A stretch of 64,000 bases of DNA from Bifidobacterium scaligerum (GTDB taxonomy: Bacteria > Actinomycetota > Actinomycetes > Actinomycetales > Bifidobacteriaceae). Below are positions 25,876 to 34,464 of the stretch, piece by piece (position 1 is the stretch's first letter; the number at the start of each line of letters is the position of its first letter). The stretch is taken from NCBI RefSeq assembly GCF_002802865.1, contig NZ_PGLQ01000009.1:24417-88416 (forward strand), read 5' to 3'. The notes below the pieces were generated by a model, which had not been told where the DNA came from, did not search any database, and saw nothing but the letters and a program-made list of their open reading frames with translations. A program made the translations under genes and the position numbers.

Positions 25876-27834
25876 ATGCGACGATTTGACGGAGCGCTGC
25901 GGGTCGGCGGAACGCGTCGGGCCGATGAGACGTGGCGTGGGAAGTTGCGCGGAGCGTTGCGTAGGTTTGCGGCGGCGATTGCGGCGGGCGTTCTGGCGTT
26001 TGGTTCGGCTGGTGCGTCGGGTTTAGGTGCGATTGGCGCGGGCGCAACATTGCTGGGTGCAACGGTCCCGCTTGCCTCTGCCGCCGAATCCGAGCCCGGC
26101 AGCGACGTGATCGTCATCGCCTTCCAGACCAACTGGAATTCCGTGGCGCGCGAATGCACCGAAACGTACGGTCCGGAAGGCGTGGGGTACGTGCAGGTCT
26201 CCCCGCCGCAAGAGACCATCGCGGGCCGGCAATGGTGGACCTCCTATCAGCCGGTCAGCTATCGGCTCGATTCCAAACTCGGCACCGAAGCCGAGTTCAA
26301 AGCCATGATCAAGCAGTGCAAGGCGGCCGGCGTGGGCGTCATAGCGGACGCGGTCATCAATCACATGGCCGGCGCGGATCGTTCCGGCTCCGGCGTGGCC
26401 GGCAGCCGGTTCGACGGCGAGGGCAACTTCCCCGAAGTACCGTACACTGCCGCCAATTTCCACAGCTGCACCGACAACGTCAGCAATTATCGCAACGCGA
26501 GCAACGTACAGAACTGCCGTCTTTCCGGATTGCAGGACCTCGACACCAGTCAGGAGTATGTGCAGAACAAGCTCGCCGACTATATGGCCACGTTGCTGGA
26601 CATGGGCGTGGCCGGCTTCCGCGTGGACGCCGTCAAACACATCGCCGCCGCGGATGTTGCGGCCATCAAAGCCAAACTAGCGGCCAAGTCCGGGCGCGCG
26701 GCAGACGACATCTTCTTCGAGCAGGAGGTGATCGGCAACTCTGCGGAAGCCAAGGAAATCCAACCCGCGCAATATCTCGCCAACGGCAAAGTCTCCGAAT
26801 TCAACGTCAACGCGCGACTCAAGCAGGCGTTCGATAACGATATCAATTCCGCCAGTTTCGGCCTTGGAGGCATCGGGGCCAGCGCAAGTTGGGTGCCGTC
26901 CGACAGGGCCGCCGTGTGGGTGACGAACTGGGACACCGAGCGTAACGGCAGCGCGCTGACCTATAAGGACGGTTCGAAATATCTGTTGGCCAACGCCTTC
27001 CTGCTGGCGTACGGGTACGGTCAGCCGCACGTGTTCTCCGGCTATTACTTCGCCAATGCCGACGGTGGCGCGCCCGGTGCCACGGATAGTGCGGTGCCGG
27101 ATATGACTTGTCCGGCGGGTGATGCGGGCGAATCGGCGAATACTGAGTCGAGCGGGACGTGGCAGTGTGCGCAACGATGGACCGCCATTCGCGGCATGAT
27201 CGGCTTCCACAACGCGGTTGCCGGCACCAAGGTCACGGATTGGAAGGAATACGGCGAGAACGTGGTCGGTTTCGGACGCGGCGCGATTGCGGATGATTCC
27301 GGGGATTCTGACGGTTCTGCGGCTGCCGACGACCTGGCTGTAGCGGGCAAGGCCGACGCCGGCGTGGGGTATCTGGCGATCAACAACAGCGATGAATCGG
27401 TTACGCGAACATTCGCGACTTCGCTGCCGGCCGGCGTGTACTGCAACGTGTATGCCACAGGCGACTGTTCCGCCGCGGTCTCCGTCAGGTCGGACGGTAC
27501 CTTCGAAGCCACGTTGCCTGCCGGTTCGGCGGTCGCCATCCATGTGGGTGCGGAGCGTTCGGGGAGCGCGGGGAGCGCTGGCGGTGCTTCTGGCGGTGCT
27601 TCTGATGGCCGGCGTACCGACCCGGCCGACCCGGACTGGTTCGTCTCCAGCGCGGCGGCGATGGTGGGTGCGCAACCTGCGGATCATGCGCAGATCGTGA
27701 TGGACGAGGAGATGGCCGAGGCGATCGACGAGGCCAATCATTCCGCGGGGTTGTCGGTGTTGGTGCTGGCCGGCGCGATGCTGCTGGTCGTCGCCGCCGG
27801 TCGTGTGTGCAAGTCGTTCGCAAAACTTGAGTGA
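25876..27834 (+). CDS. Secreted alpha-amylase (GH13) with C-terminal membrane anchor
   Basis: A protein of about 652 residues that would cleave starch outside the cell. A long N-terminal signal region (Arg-rich stretch, hydrophobic FAAAIAAGVLAF ... LASAAES) is followed by the GH13 domain: DAVINHMA, GFRVDAVKH (nucleophile Asp near residue 250), FFEQEVIG (Glu near 285) and VTNWDTERN (Asp near 352), the last with Trp where many amylases have His, as also in actinobacterial GH13_32 enzymes. A C-terminal beta domain, a Gly/Ser/Ala linker and a transmembrane helix (AGLSVLVLAGAMLLVVAAGRV) end it; there is no LPXTG. The start is uncertain: ATG 25876, or GTG 25873 just before it. A G-run at 25864-25868 is the only ribosome-site candidate. 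Confidence 0.88.
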   Translation: MRRFDGALRVGGTRRADETWRGKLRGALRRFAAAIAAGVLAFGSAGASGLGAIGAGATLLGATVPLASAAESEPGSDVIVIAFQTNWNSVARECTETYGPEGVGYVQVSPPQETIAGRQWWTSYQPVSYRLDSKLGTEAEFKAMIKQCKAAGVGVIADAVINHMAGADRSGSGVAGSRFDGEGNFPEVPYTAANFHSCTDNVSNYRNASNVQNCRLSGLQDLDTSQEYVQNKLADYMATLLDMGVAGFRVDAVKHIAAADVAAIKAKLAAKSGRAADDIFFEQEVIGNSAEAKEIQPAQYLANGKVSEFNVNARLKQAFDNDINSASFGLGGIGASASWVPSDRAAVWVTNWDTERNGSALTYKDGSKYLLANAFLLAYGYGQPHVFSGYYFANADGGAPGATDSAVPDMTCPAGDAGESANTESSGTWQCAQRWTAIRGMIGFHNAVAGTKVTDWKEYGENVVGFGRGAIADDSGDSDGSAAADDLAVAGKADAGVGYLAINNSDESVTRTFATSLPAGVYCNVYATGDCSAAVSVRSDGTFEATLPAGSAVAIHVGAERSGSAGSAGGASGGASDGRRTDPADPDWFVSSAAAMVGAQPADHAQIVMDEEMAEAIDEANHSAGLSVLVLAGAMLLVVAAGRVCKSFAKLE

Positions 27835-27846
27835 GATGTGCTCAAC
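27826..27846. promoter_or_regulatory. HAIR-like HspR operator 1
   Basis: CTTGAGT-N7-GCTCAAC, close to the actinobacterial HAIR consensus CTTGAGT-N7-ACTCAAG (two mismatches). It overlaps the last codons and stop of the amylase gene. Confidence 0.7.
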
Positions 27847-27886
27847 TTTTTGTGGGGAATTTGGGAATAGAACTTGCGTCCGGGAA

Positions 27887-27907
27887 GTTGAGTGGTGTAG
27901 GCTCAAG
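27887..27907. promoter_or_regulatory. HAIR-like HspR operator 2
   Basis: GTTGAGT-N7-GCTCAAG, again two mismatches from the HAIR consensus. It overlaps the most likely dnaK promoter (TTGCGT at 27874-27879 and TAGGCT at 27898-27903, 18-bp spacing), as expected for HspR repression. Confidence 0.75.
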
Positions 27908-28010
27908 TTTTGGAAGGTCCGAGAACCTGCCAAGGAATCTCCAAAGGATTCCCGAGGAACTTGGGCGAAGAACGTAAGAACGAATAACAAACAAAAAAGG
28001 AGCACACATT

Positions 28011-29903
28011 ATGGCACGTGCAGTTGGTATCGATCTGGGTACTACGAATTCCTGCATCGCAACGCTGGAAGGCGGCGAGCCCACCGTTATCGTCAACGCT
28101 GAGGGTGCCCGCACCACGCCGTCCGTGGTGGCATTCTCCAAGTCCGGCGAGATTCTCGTCGGCGAAGTGGCCAAGCGTCAGGCCGTGACCAACGTTGACC
28201 GCACCATTTCTTCTGTCAAGCGTCACATGGGCACCGATTGGACCGTCGAGATCGACGGCAAGAAGTGGACCCCGCAGGAGATCTCCGCGCAGATCCTGAT
28301 GAAGCTGAAGCGCGACGCTGAGGCTTACCTCGGCGAGCCGGTCACCGACGCCGTGATCACCTGCCCGGCATACTTCAACGATGCTCAGCGTCAGGCCACC
28401 AAGGACGCCGGCAAGATCGCAGGCCTGAACGTCCTGCGTATCATCAACGAGCCGACCGCAGCCGCTCTGGCTTACGGCCTTGAGAAGGGCAAGGAAGACG
28501 AGCGCATCCTGGTCTTCGACCTCGGCGGCGGCACCTTCGATGTCTCCCTGCTGGAGATCGGCAAGGACGACGATGGCTTCTCCACCATTCAGGTGCAGGC
28601 CACCAACGGCGATAACCACCTGGGCGGCGACGATTGGGATCAGAAGATCATCGATTGGCTGGTCGGCGAAGTCAAGAACAAGTACGGCGTTGACCTGAGC
28701 AAGGACAAGATCGCCCTGCAGCGTCTGAAGGAAGCTGCTGAGCAGGCGAAGAAGGAACTCTCCTCCTCCACCTCCACCAGCATTTCCATGCAGTACCTGG
28801 CCATGACCCCTGACGGCACCCCGGTCCATCTGGATGAGACCCTGACCCGTGCGCACTTCGAGGAAATGACCTCCGATCTGCTCGGCCGTTGCCGCACCCC
28901 GTTCAACAACGTGCTGCACGACGCCGGCATCTCCGTGTCCGACATCGATCACGTGGTGCTCGTCGGTGGTTCCACCCGTATGCCGGCCGTCAAGGAGCTC
29001 GTCAAGGAGCTCACCGGCGGCAAGGAAGCCAACCAGTCCGTGAACCCGGATGAGGTTGTGGCTGTCGGCGCTGCCGTGCAGTCCGGCGTCATCAAGGGCG
29101 ACCGTAAGGACGTGCTGCTCATCGATGTGACCCCGCTTTCCCTCGGTATCGAGACCAAGGGCGGCATCATGACCAAGCTCATCGACCGCAACACCGCTAT
29201 TCCTACCAAGCGCTCCGAGGTCTTCTCCACCGCTGAAGACAACCAGCCGTCCGTGCTGATTCAGGTCTACCAGGGTGAGCGTGAGTTCGCTCGCGACAAC
29301 AAGCCGCTGGGCACCTTCGAGCTGACCGGCATCGCTCCGGCTCCGCGTGGCGTCCCGCAGATCGAGGTCACCTTCGATATCGACGCCAACGGCATCGTGC
29401 ACGTCTCCGCCAAGGACAAGGGCACCGGTAAGGAGCAGTCCATGACCATCACCGGTGGTTCCGGCCTGCCGAAGGACGAGATCGATCGTATGGTCAAGGA
29501 AGCTGAGGCTCACGAGGCTGAGGATAAGAAGCGTAAGGAAGACGCCGAGACCCGCAACCAGGCCGAGGCCTTCGCCTACAGCACCGAGAAGCTCGTCAAC
29601 GACAACAAGGACAAGCTCTCCGACGACATCGTCAAGGAAGTCACCGAGAAGGTCAACGCTCTGAAGGAATCCCTGAAGGGCGAGGACACCGAGAAGGTCA
29701 AGACCGCTCAGACCGAGCTGATGACCGCCGCCCAGAAGATCGGCCAGGTGCTCTACGCCCAGCAGGGCGCTGAGGGTGCCGCCGGTGCGGCTGGCGCTGC
29801 TGGTGCTGGCGCGGCTGGCGCTTCCGCTGGTTCCGCTTCTGCTGACGACGACACCGTTGAGGCCGAGGTCGTGGACGACGATGACGACAAGGGCAACAAG
29901 TGA
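28011..29903 (+). CDS. dnaK: Chaperone protein DnaK (Hsp70)
   Basis: A 630-residue ATP-dependent chaperone. It begins [15 protein letters not shown] and carries [40 protein letters not shown] and the [19 protein letters not shown] segment, then the substrate-binding domain ([14 protein letters not shown], linker region before it) and an Ala/Gly-rich tail ending in acidic DDDDDKGNK. The 24-residue deletion near residue 80 that marks Gram-positive-type DnaK fits its length. AAAGGAG lies 7 bp upstream. Its stop overlaps the grpE start by one base. Two HAIR-like sites upstream point to repression by HspR, whose gene ends the cluster. Confidence 0.98.
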   Translation: MARAVGIDLGTTNSCIATLEGGEPTVIVNAEGARTTPSVVAFSKSGEILVGEVAKRQAVTNVDRTISSVKRHMGTDWTVEIDGKKWTPQEISAQILMKLKRDAEAYLGEPVTDAVITCPAYFNDAQRQATKDAGKIAGLNVLRIINEPTAAALAYGLEKGKEDERILVFDLGGGTFDVSLLEIGKDDDGFSTIQVQATNGDNHLGGDDWDQKIIDWLVGEVKNKYGVDLSKDKIALQRLKEAAEQAKKELSSSTSTSISMQYLAMTPDGTPVHLDETLTRAHFEEMTSDLLGRCRTPFNNVLHDAGISVSDIDHVVLVGGSTRMPAVKELVKELTGGKEANQSVNPDEVVAVGAAVQSGVIKGDRKDVLLIDVTPLSLGIETKGGIMTKLIDRNTAIPTKRSEVFSTAEDNQPSVLIQVYQGEREFARDNKPLGTFELTGIAPAPRGVPQIEVTFDIDANGIVHVSAKDKGTGKEQSMTITGGSGLPKDEIDRMVKEAEAHEAEDKKRKEDAETRNQAEAFAYSTEKLVNDNKDKLSDDIVKEVTEKVNALKESLKGEDTEKVKTAQTELMTAAQKIGQVLYAQQGAEGAAGAAGAAGAGAAGASAGSASADDDTVEAEVVDDDDDKGNK

Positions 29904-30640
29904 TGTCCGAGTTCAATAAGGACGACTATCTGAACGACCTGCCGGACGCAGACGACTTGGCCAACGCCCAGTCCTCTGCGGCCGGCACGGCCTCCTCTGC
30001 GGGCGATTCGGGTGCTGCTGGCGCCGGTGCAGCTGGTGCTGCGGCTGGCGACTCGGCTGCCGATTCGGCCAAGGCTGAGGGCGCGAAGTCCGATGCCGAT
30101 GCCAACGCCAACGCTGCGAAGTCTGCGGCTGACGGCGAGAAGCCGGCTGGCGATGGCTCGGCTGATGCTGCTGATTCTTCCGATTCTGCTTCCGACGACA
30201 CCTTGACCCCGCTGGGCAAGGCAAAGAAGGAAGCCGCTGAATACCTTGAGGCTCTGCAGCGTGAGCGTGCGGAGTTCATCAACTACCGCAACCGCGCCAC
30301 CCGTGAGCAGGAGCGCTTCCGCCAGCATGGCATCATCGACGTGCTGACCGCGCTGCTGCCGGCTCTGGACGACATCGACCGCATCCGCGAACACAGCGAG
30401 ATGGACGACTCGTTCAAGGCTGTCGCCGCGAAAATCGACAAGGCCTTCGAGAAGTTCGGCGTGGAGAAGTTCGGTGAGAAGGGCGAGGAATTCGACCCCA
30501 CCAAGCATGACGCGATCCTGCACAAGCCGGACGCGGACGCCGACAAGGAAACGGTCGATACCGTGGTCGAAGCCGGCTACCGCATCGGCGACCGCGTAAT
30601 CCGCGCCGCCCGAGTAGTAGTAGCCTCCCCGCAAAACTAA
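29903..30640 (+). CDS. grpE: Nucleotide exchange factor GrpE
   Basis: A 245-residue co-chaperone that releases ADP from DnaK. The conserved GrpE core starts at about residue 105: KEAAEYLEALQRERAEFINYRNR (dimerising helix), then DDIDRIREH and the head-domain end FDPTKHDAILHKPD ... GYRIGDRVIRAARVVVA. The first 100 residues are a low-complexity Ala/Ser/Gly/Asp tail, longer than usual. ATG 29903 is in the overlap with the dnaK stop (TGATG). A small hairpin follows the stop. Confidence 0.96.
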   Translation: MSEFNKDDYLNDLPDADDLANAQSSAAGTASSAGDSGAAGAGAAGAAAGDSAADSAKAEGAKSDADANANAAKSAADGEKPAGDGSADAADSSDSASDDTLTPLGKAKKEAAEYLEALQRERAEFINYRNRATREQERFRQHGIIDVLTALLPALDDIDRIREHSEMDDSFKAVAAKIDKAFEKFGVEKFGEKGEEFDPTKHDAILHKPDADADKETVDTVVEAGYRIGDRVIRAARVVVASPQN

Positions 30641-30641
30641 T

Positions 30642-30667
30642 CCCTCCGCTAAAAGAGGGCCTTTCCG
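30642..30667 (+). terminator. Short hairpin after grpE
   Basis: CCCTC (30642-30646) pairs with GAGGG (30655-30659) across an A-rich loop and is followed by CCTTTCC. It is a weak candidate for partial termination between grpE and dnaJ. Confidence 0.4.
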
Positions 30668-30780
30668 AAATCTGTTCGCTCGTCAGTCGCTCATTTTCAA
30701 GCGCGGCGAGTTGACGAACGTACGGATCTGTGTGCTAACTCACTTACGCTCCATCCAACGTAAGTTGACCGCTACACAGA

Positions 30781-30867
30781 GCGGGGAGTCGGGATATGCG
30801 TTGCTCGACTGTAGGCTTGGCCAAACGGCCTTGAGTGTGTCGAGCAACGCATATCCCGACTCCCCGC
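30781..30867. repeat. 29-bp perfect inverted repeat between grpE and dnaJ
   Basis: Arms 30781-30809 and 30839-30867 are exact complements (the left begins GCGGGGAGTCGGGATATGCG). The 29-nt loop contains GGCC-AAAC-GGCC. An imperfect inverted repeat precedes it (30727-30780, TCTGTGTG ... CTACACAGA), and two copies of CGCGGTCACCGCGCT (30865-30879 and 30901-30915), each with a GCGGTCACCGC palindrome, follow it. The whole 368-bp gap is structured and has no gene. Confidence 0.9.
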
Positions 30868-31008
30868 GGTCACCGCGCTGAAGTGACCGGCCGTCATCCC
30901 GCGGTCACCGCGCTAAAGCAACGTTTCATCATTAACGGTCGCCCCTTCATCTGTTGAGGGGTGCCGGCCAATCATACAGACTTTTACATATAACGAAAGG
31001 AGACATGA

Positions 31009-32034
31009 ATGGCTGAGAACGAATGGCTCAGCAAGGATTTCTACAAGGTCCTTGGTGTCTCCAAGGACGCTTCGGACGACGAAATCAAAAAAGCGTACCG
31101 CAAGCTGGCGCGCAAATACCATCCGGACGTCAACAAGACCAAGGAAGCCGAGGAGAAGTTCAAGGACATCTCGGAAGCCTATGACGTGCTGAGCAAGAAG
31201 GAGGATCGCCAGAAGTACGATGCGATCCGTCAGTTCGGCATGGGCGGCGCTCGCTTCGCCGGCGGTTCCGGTTCCGGCGGCTTCGATGCTTCCGGCTTCT
31301 CCGATATCTTCGGTTCCATGTTCGGGGCGGGCTCCGGCATGGGCGGCAATGGCTCGCGTATTCGTTTCTCCACATCCGGTGGCAACGGCGGGCCCAACAT
31401 CAACGACATCTTCTCCATGTTCGGTGGTGCAGGCGGTCAGGCCGGTGCACAGTACGGCGGCGGGTACGGCAACCCCGGCGGCTCGTACGGCTATGAGGAG
31501 GCTCCGCGTCCGGAGCGCGGCGAGGACCGCAACTCCAAGATCAGCCTGACGTTGCGTCAGGCGGTGAAGGGCGCGACCGTGTCGCTGTCGGTGGACGGCA
31601 AGAAGTTCAAGGCCCATGTGCCTGCCGGCGTCAAGGATGGCCAGAAGATCAAGCTGTCCGGCAAGGGCAAGCCGGGTGTGAACGGCGGCGCGTCCGGCGA
31701 CCTGTACCTGCACGTCACCGTCAAGGACGATTCGACCTTCTCGATGCGCGGCCATGATCTGGTCATGGACCTGCCTGTTACCGTGGGCGAGGCCGTGGCC
31801 GGCGGCAAGGTCGAAGCCAAGGATATTGACGGCAATCCGGTCACTTTCAAGGTGCCGGCCGGTTCCAGCTCGGGCGCTGAAATCAAGCTGTCCGGGTTGG
31901 GCGTCAAGCATGGCAATGCGGCGGGCGATCTGATCGGCCGCGTGCAGATCATGGTTCCGGCCAAGCCGGGGCTGGCGGTTAAGCACGTCGCCAAGGAATT
32001 CGACGCCAAGGCCGGCGACTATCTGAACCGGTAA
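31009..32034 (+). CDS. dnaJ: DnaJ-family co-chaperone lacking the zinc finger (type B)
   Basis: A 341-residue J-domain protein that stimulates DnaK. The J domain ([34 protein letters not shown], with HPD) is followed by a Gly/Phe-rich segment to about residue 150, then the two C-terminal beta domains ([16 protein letters not shown] ... [17 protein letters not shown]). The four CxxCxGxG zinc motifs are absent, so it is CbpA/DnaJ2-like rather than classical DnaJ. ATG 31009 is preceded by GAAAGGAG; an overlapping ATG at 31005 runs into a stop. It sits between grpE and hspR, so it belongs to the heat-shock cluster, though the structured gap before it could allow separate control. Confidence 0.92.
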   Translation: MAENEWLSKDFYKVLGVSKDASDDEIKKAYRKLARKYHPDVNKTKEAEEKFKDISEAYDVLSKKEDRQKYDAIRQFGMGGARFAGGSGSGGFDASGFSDIFGSMFGAGSGMGGNGSRIRFSTSGGNGGPNINDIFSMFGGAGGQAGAQYGGGYGNPGGSYGYEEAPRPERGEDRNSKISLTLRQAVKGATVSLSVDGKKFKAHVPAGVKDGQKIKLSGKGKPGVNGGASGDLYLHVTVKDDSTFSMRGHDLVMDLPVTVGEAVAGGKVEAKDIDGNPVTFKVPAGSSSGAEIKLSGLGVKHGNAAGDLIGRVQIMVPAKPGLAVKHVAKEFDAKAGDYLNR

Positions 32035-32221
32035 CGGATCGGATTCTGACGTTTCGAGTGTTGACGGTCGGCCGTAGCCTAGCGGTTGCGGCTTGACCGT
32101 CAACTCGTTTGCCGGGTTCGTCGTTCGGCGGTTCGGGTAAGTCGGTTCGGGTGAATCGTTCGGGTGAATCGTTCGGGCGAATCGCCGATTCAAAGATTCA
32201 AAAGTTTGTACTAGGAGGCGC

Positions 32222-32887
32222 ATGATGGCCAGAGGAGCCAATCAGATGCGACAGTTGTACGCCATGTGCGCCACCGCAATCGTCTTGGGGCGTGCCGATC
32301 TGGACGGAGCCGACGAGGTCGGTTTCGACATCGAACTGCCTATTTTTACCGTCGGGCAAACGGCCGAGCTGGCCAATATGCATCCTCAGACGCTGCGTCA
32401 ATACGACCGTCTGGGGCTGATCCGCCCGCAGCGCACGGATGGCGGCGCTCGCCGCTACTGTCTGCGCGATATCGCCCGCTTGGCTCGTGCTCAGCGTTTG
32501 AGTCAGGACGAGGGCATCAACCTTTCTGGCATCGCGCGCATTTTGGAGCTCGAAGAGGAGAACCGCCAATTGCGCCGCGAGGTTAAGCGCATGCAGACGG
32601 CCAGTGGGGACAGTGTCTTCGCCGCCGGTCGTGATGGCAACATCGTGGAGGTGCAGCGCTCCAATCGTGCTCGTCTGTGGCGTAATGCGATCCGCCATGA
32701 GGTCCGAGAACTTCCCGGCCGTTTCACCGCTTCCGGTGTGACTGGCGCTGGTGCGTCGGGCATGTCGGGCGCGTCGGGCGCGGGTGCCAACGCGGGCAGC
32801 GTTGGGGGTGCCGATGGCCCCTCTCGTTCCGCCGACATCTCCCCGTATATCGACGACTCCAAATCCATGGTCCTCTGGGGCTGGTGA
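32222..32887 (+). CDS. hspR: Heat-shock repressor HspR (MerR family)
   Basis: A 221-residue regulator. The MerR-type DNA-binding domain reads IFTVGQTAELANMHPQTLRQYDRLGLIRPQRTDGGARRY, followed by a helix with LEEENRQLRREVKRM, probably a dimerising coiled coil. The C-terminal half is a Gly/Ala/Ser-rich tail ending MVLWGW. CTAGGAGG lies 4-6 bp upstream of the ATG. It is the last gene of the dnaK-grpE-dnaJ-hspR order typical of actinobacteria, and HAIR-like sites are present upstream of dnaK, so negative autoregulation through the dnaK promoter is likely. The N-terminal 35 residues and the long tail are longer than in many HspR proteins. Confidence 0.93.
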   Translation: MMARGANQMRQLYAMCATAIVLGRADLDGADEVGFDIELPIFTVGQTAELANMHPQTLRQYDRLGLIRPQRTDGGARRYCLRDIARLARAQRLSQDEGINLSGIARILELEEENRQLRREVKRMQTASGDSVFAAGRDGNIVEVQRSNRARLWRNAIRHEVRELPGRFTASGVTGAGASGMSGASGAGANAGSVGGADGPSRSADISPYIDDSKSMVLWGW

Positions 32888-32898
32888 GACACAAGGCC

Positions 32899-32928
32899 CT
32901 CGGTGCTGGAGCTAGCGCCAAGAGTTTT
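32899..32928 (+). terminator. Probable terminator of the heat-shock cluster
   Basis: CTCGGTGCT pairs with AGCGCC-A-GAG (one bulge, one G-T pair) and is followed by TTTT. It begins 12 bp after the hspR stop. Confidence 0.45.
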
Positions 32929-33035
32929 GTGACTTGACATCTTCATCTGGGCCGATGGCCGTCATCCGCATCTCCATATCCTCATATCCTGAGCGCCATC
33001 AGCTTATTTGGCCTGAGTTTTTCTCTCCCCCCCCC

Positions 33036-33189
33036 GCGAATATGTCTCTCTGACTTCGTCTCAGTGGTACATTTTCGCGAAGGGCGGCGGTGAATTTGTT
33101 GGAATTTGCTGGGGTGGATGGAAAATTTTCGTCGTTTCCTTGTTTCGCGAATATGTCTCTCTGACATCGTCTCAGCGGTACATTTTCGC
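33036..33189. repeat. Two palindromic elements (18-7-18), copies 2 and 3
   Basis: Copies at 33036-33078 and 33147-33189 each have arms GCGAATATGTCTCTCTGA and TCAGyGGTACATTTTCGC around a 7-nt loop (CTTCGTC or CATCGTC). Arms pair at about 14 of 18 positions. The spacing and ends match the perfect element at 11145-11187. The 478-bp gap 32888-33365 holds no gene. A C9 run lies just before the first copy (33027-33035). Confidence 0.75.
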
Positions 33190-33210
33190 GGCGAGCGGCG
33201 AAGGGCGGTG

Positions 33211-33246
33211 GTGAGAGGCGGTGAGAGGCGGTGAGAGGCGGTGAGA
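33211..33246. repeat. 10-bp tandem repeat
   Basis: GTGAGAGGCG is repeated three times, plus GTGAGA (3.6 units), about 120 bp before the HAD phosphatase gene. The function is unknown. Confidence 0.85.
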
Positions 33247-33365
33247 TTATCGTTGTTCGCCGCATCCGACACGACCGTCAGAACGATGGCCACCGCTGTC
33301 TCACGGAGTTGATGATATAGAAGTGGTTGAAATGGCCGTTGCCCGACTACGAATGGAGAAAAACC

Positions 33366-34037
33366 ATGCTGCTTAAGGCCGTGTTCTGGGATCTGGATGG
33401 AACGCTTATCGATTCGGAGCCGCTGTGGCACGACGGCGAAATTGAAATCGCCCATGCCAACGGCGGTGAATGGAATGAGGATCTCGGCTGGCAGTGCTCC
33501 GGTACGCCGGTGCCCAGCGTGGCGCGACATATGATCGAGCGAGGTTGCAAACTGAGCGTCGAGGAGATCGACAAGCAGCTCAAGGATTACGTGTTCAACG
33601 CCGAGGTGACGCGTCTGCCGTGGATTCCCGGTGTACAAGATGTACTGCGTTCCCTCAAGGATGCCGGCATTCCTTCGATGTTGGTCACCACTTCGCCCCG
33701 GCGCATGGCGGAGAACATCATGAAGCAGGCGGATGGTTTGCTCGCCGGCTACGTGTGCGGCGATGATCCGTTTGAACACAAGCCGAACCCCGCGCCGTAC
33801 TTGGCGGCTGCCGCGAAACTCGGCATCGCGCCTGAAGACATGGCCAAGTGCGTGGTTCTGGAGGATTCCTCGGTGGGGCTTCAGGCCGGTGCCGCTTCCG
33901 GTGCCACGTTGATTGCACAGACTGGCTGGATCCGCACTGATACGTCCGGCCTCGGCCAGTTCGCGTCCATCGACTCGTATGATGGCATCGACGCCGCTGC
34001 GCTTGATGCTTTCGTGCGTCAGCGGTTAGGCAAGTGA
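33366..34037 (+). CDS. HAD-superfamily phosphatase (beta-phosphoglucomutase/phosphoglycolate phosphatase-like)
   Basis: A 223-residue subfamily IA enzyme. Motif I is VFWDLDGTLIDSEPLW, motif II MLVTTSPRR, and motifs III/IV are HKPNPAPYL and VVLEDSSVGLQAGAASGATLIA. The cap is alpha-helical (residues 15-80). GGAGA lies 6 bp upstream of ATG 33366; an in-frame ATG at 33327 has no site. It is transcribed alone and ends at a clear intrinsic terminator. Substrate is not known; DSEPLW and the VVLEDSSVG motif are common in sugar-phosphate phosphatases. Confidence 0.85.
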   Translation: MLLKAVFWDLDGTLIDSEPLWHDGEIEIAHANGGEWNEDLGWQCSGTPVPSVARHMIERGCKLSVEEIDKQLKDYVFNAEVTRLPWIPGVQDVLRSLKDAGIPSMLVTTSPRRMAENIMKQADGLLAGYVCGDDPFEHKPNPAPYLAAAAKLGIAPEDMAKCVVLEDSSVGLQAGAASGATLIAQTGWIRTDTSGLGQFASIDSYDGIDAAALDAFVRQRLGK

Positions 34038-34065
34038 CGGTGCTGATTGGCATTATGGAGCTGTG

Positions 34066-34109
34066 AACGTCAGGTAATCGGCTGTTTGACCGATTGCTTG
34101 ACGTTTTTT
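34066..34109 (+). terminator. Intrinsic terminator of HAD phosphatase gene
   Basis: AACGTCA-GGTA-ATCGG pairs with CCGAT-TGCT-TGACGTT and runs into TTTTTT (34104-34109). It has the best stem-plus-T-run form in the window. Confidence 0.85.
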
Positions 34110-34464
34110 GTTTGATTGTTTGTCTGATGCTTTTCGATGAACGCCGATTGGTATCGGGCAAACGGTGGGCTCTCTCTGATCTGCGCAACGATCTATTGAT
34201 GCTGGTGGGCCGGAATCATTTGATTGACGTGGGCTGACTCACGCGAGTCAATCGACGTGCATGGCCACAGGCGGGCTGCGCCCAATAATTGTGCAGATTT
34301 CTCTGACCTGTTGGTCTGCGCCGTCACTTGTATAAGCCCCGCTGGTAGGGTAGTGGGCGGTTTCCATACGTGCGCCGCGCGTACGGCCGCCCGCCGCAGC
34401 GTTCGGCGAGAGCGGGACGAGTGGTGCATGACCGACTTCGACTCATAGGAATTCCAGGAATCAG
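34110..34464. other. Intergenic region before dedA-like gene
   Basis: No gene is visible. It contains a TGACTC-ACGC-GAGTCA hairpin (34237-34252 region) and a TATAAG at about 34331 that could serve as a -10 box, without a convincing -35. The promoter of the DedA-family gene is expected here. Confidence 0.35.

Noticed and set aside
26920..26945. Loss of a catalytic His in the amylase (NWD instead of NHD)
   Set aside because: NWDTER is, to my knowledge, normal in actinobacterial GH13_32 amylases and the three acidic catalytic residues are present.
31009..32034. Degenerate dnaJ because the zinc finger is missing
   Set aside because: J domain, HPD motif and both C-terminal domains are intact, as in CbpA-type proteins.
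33027..33035. C9 run as a phase-variation switch of a coding gene
   Set aside because: It is outside any credible reading frame; it is kept only as a low-interest observation.
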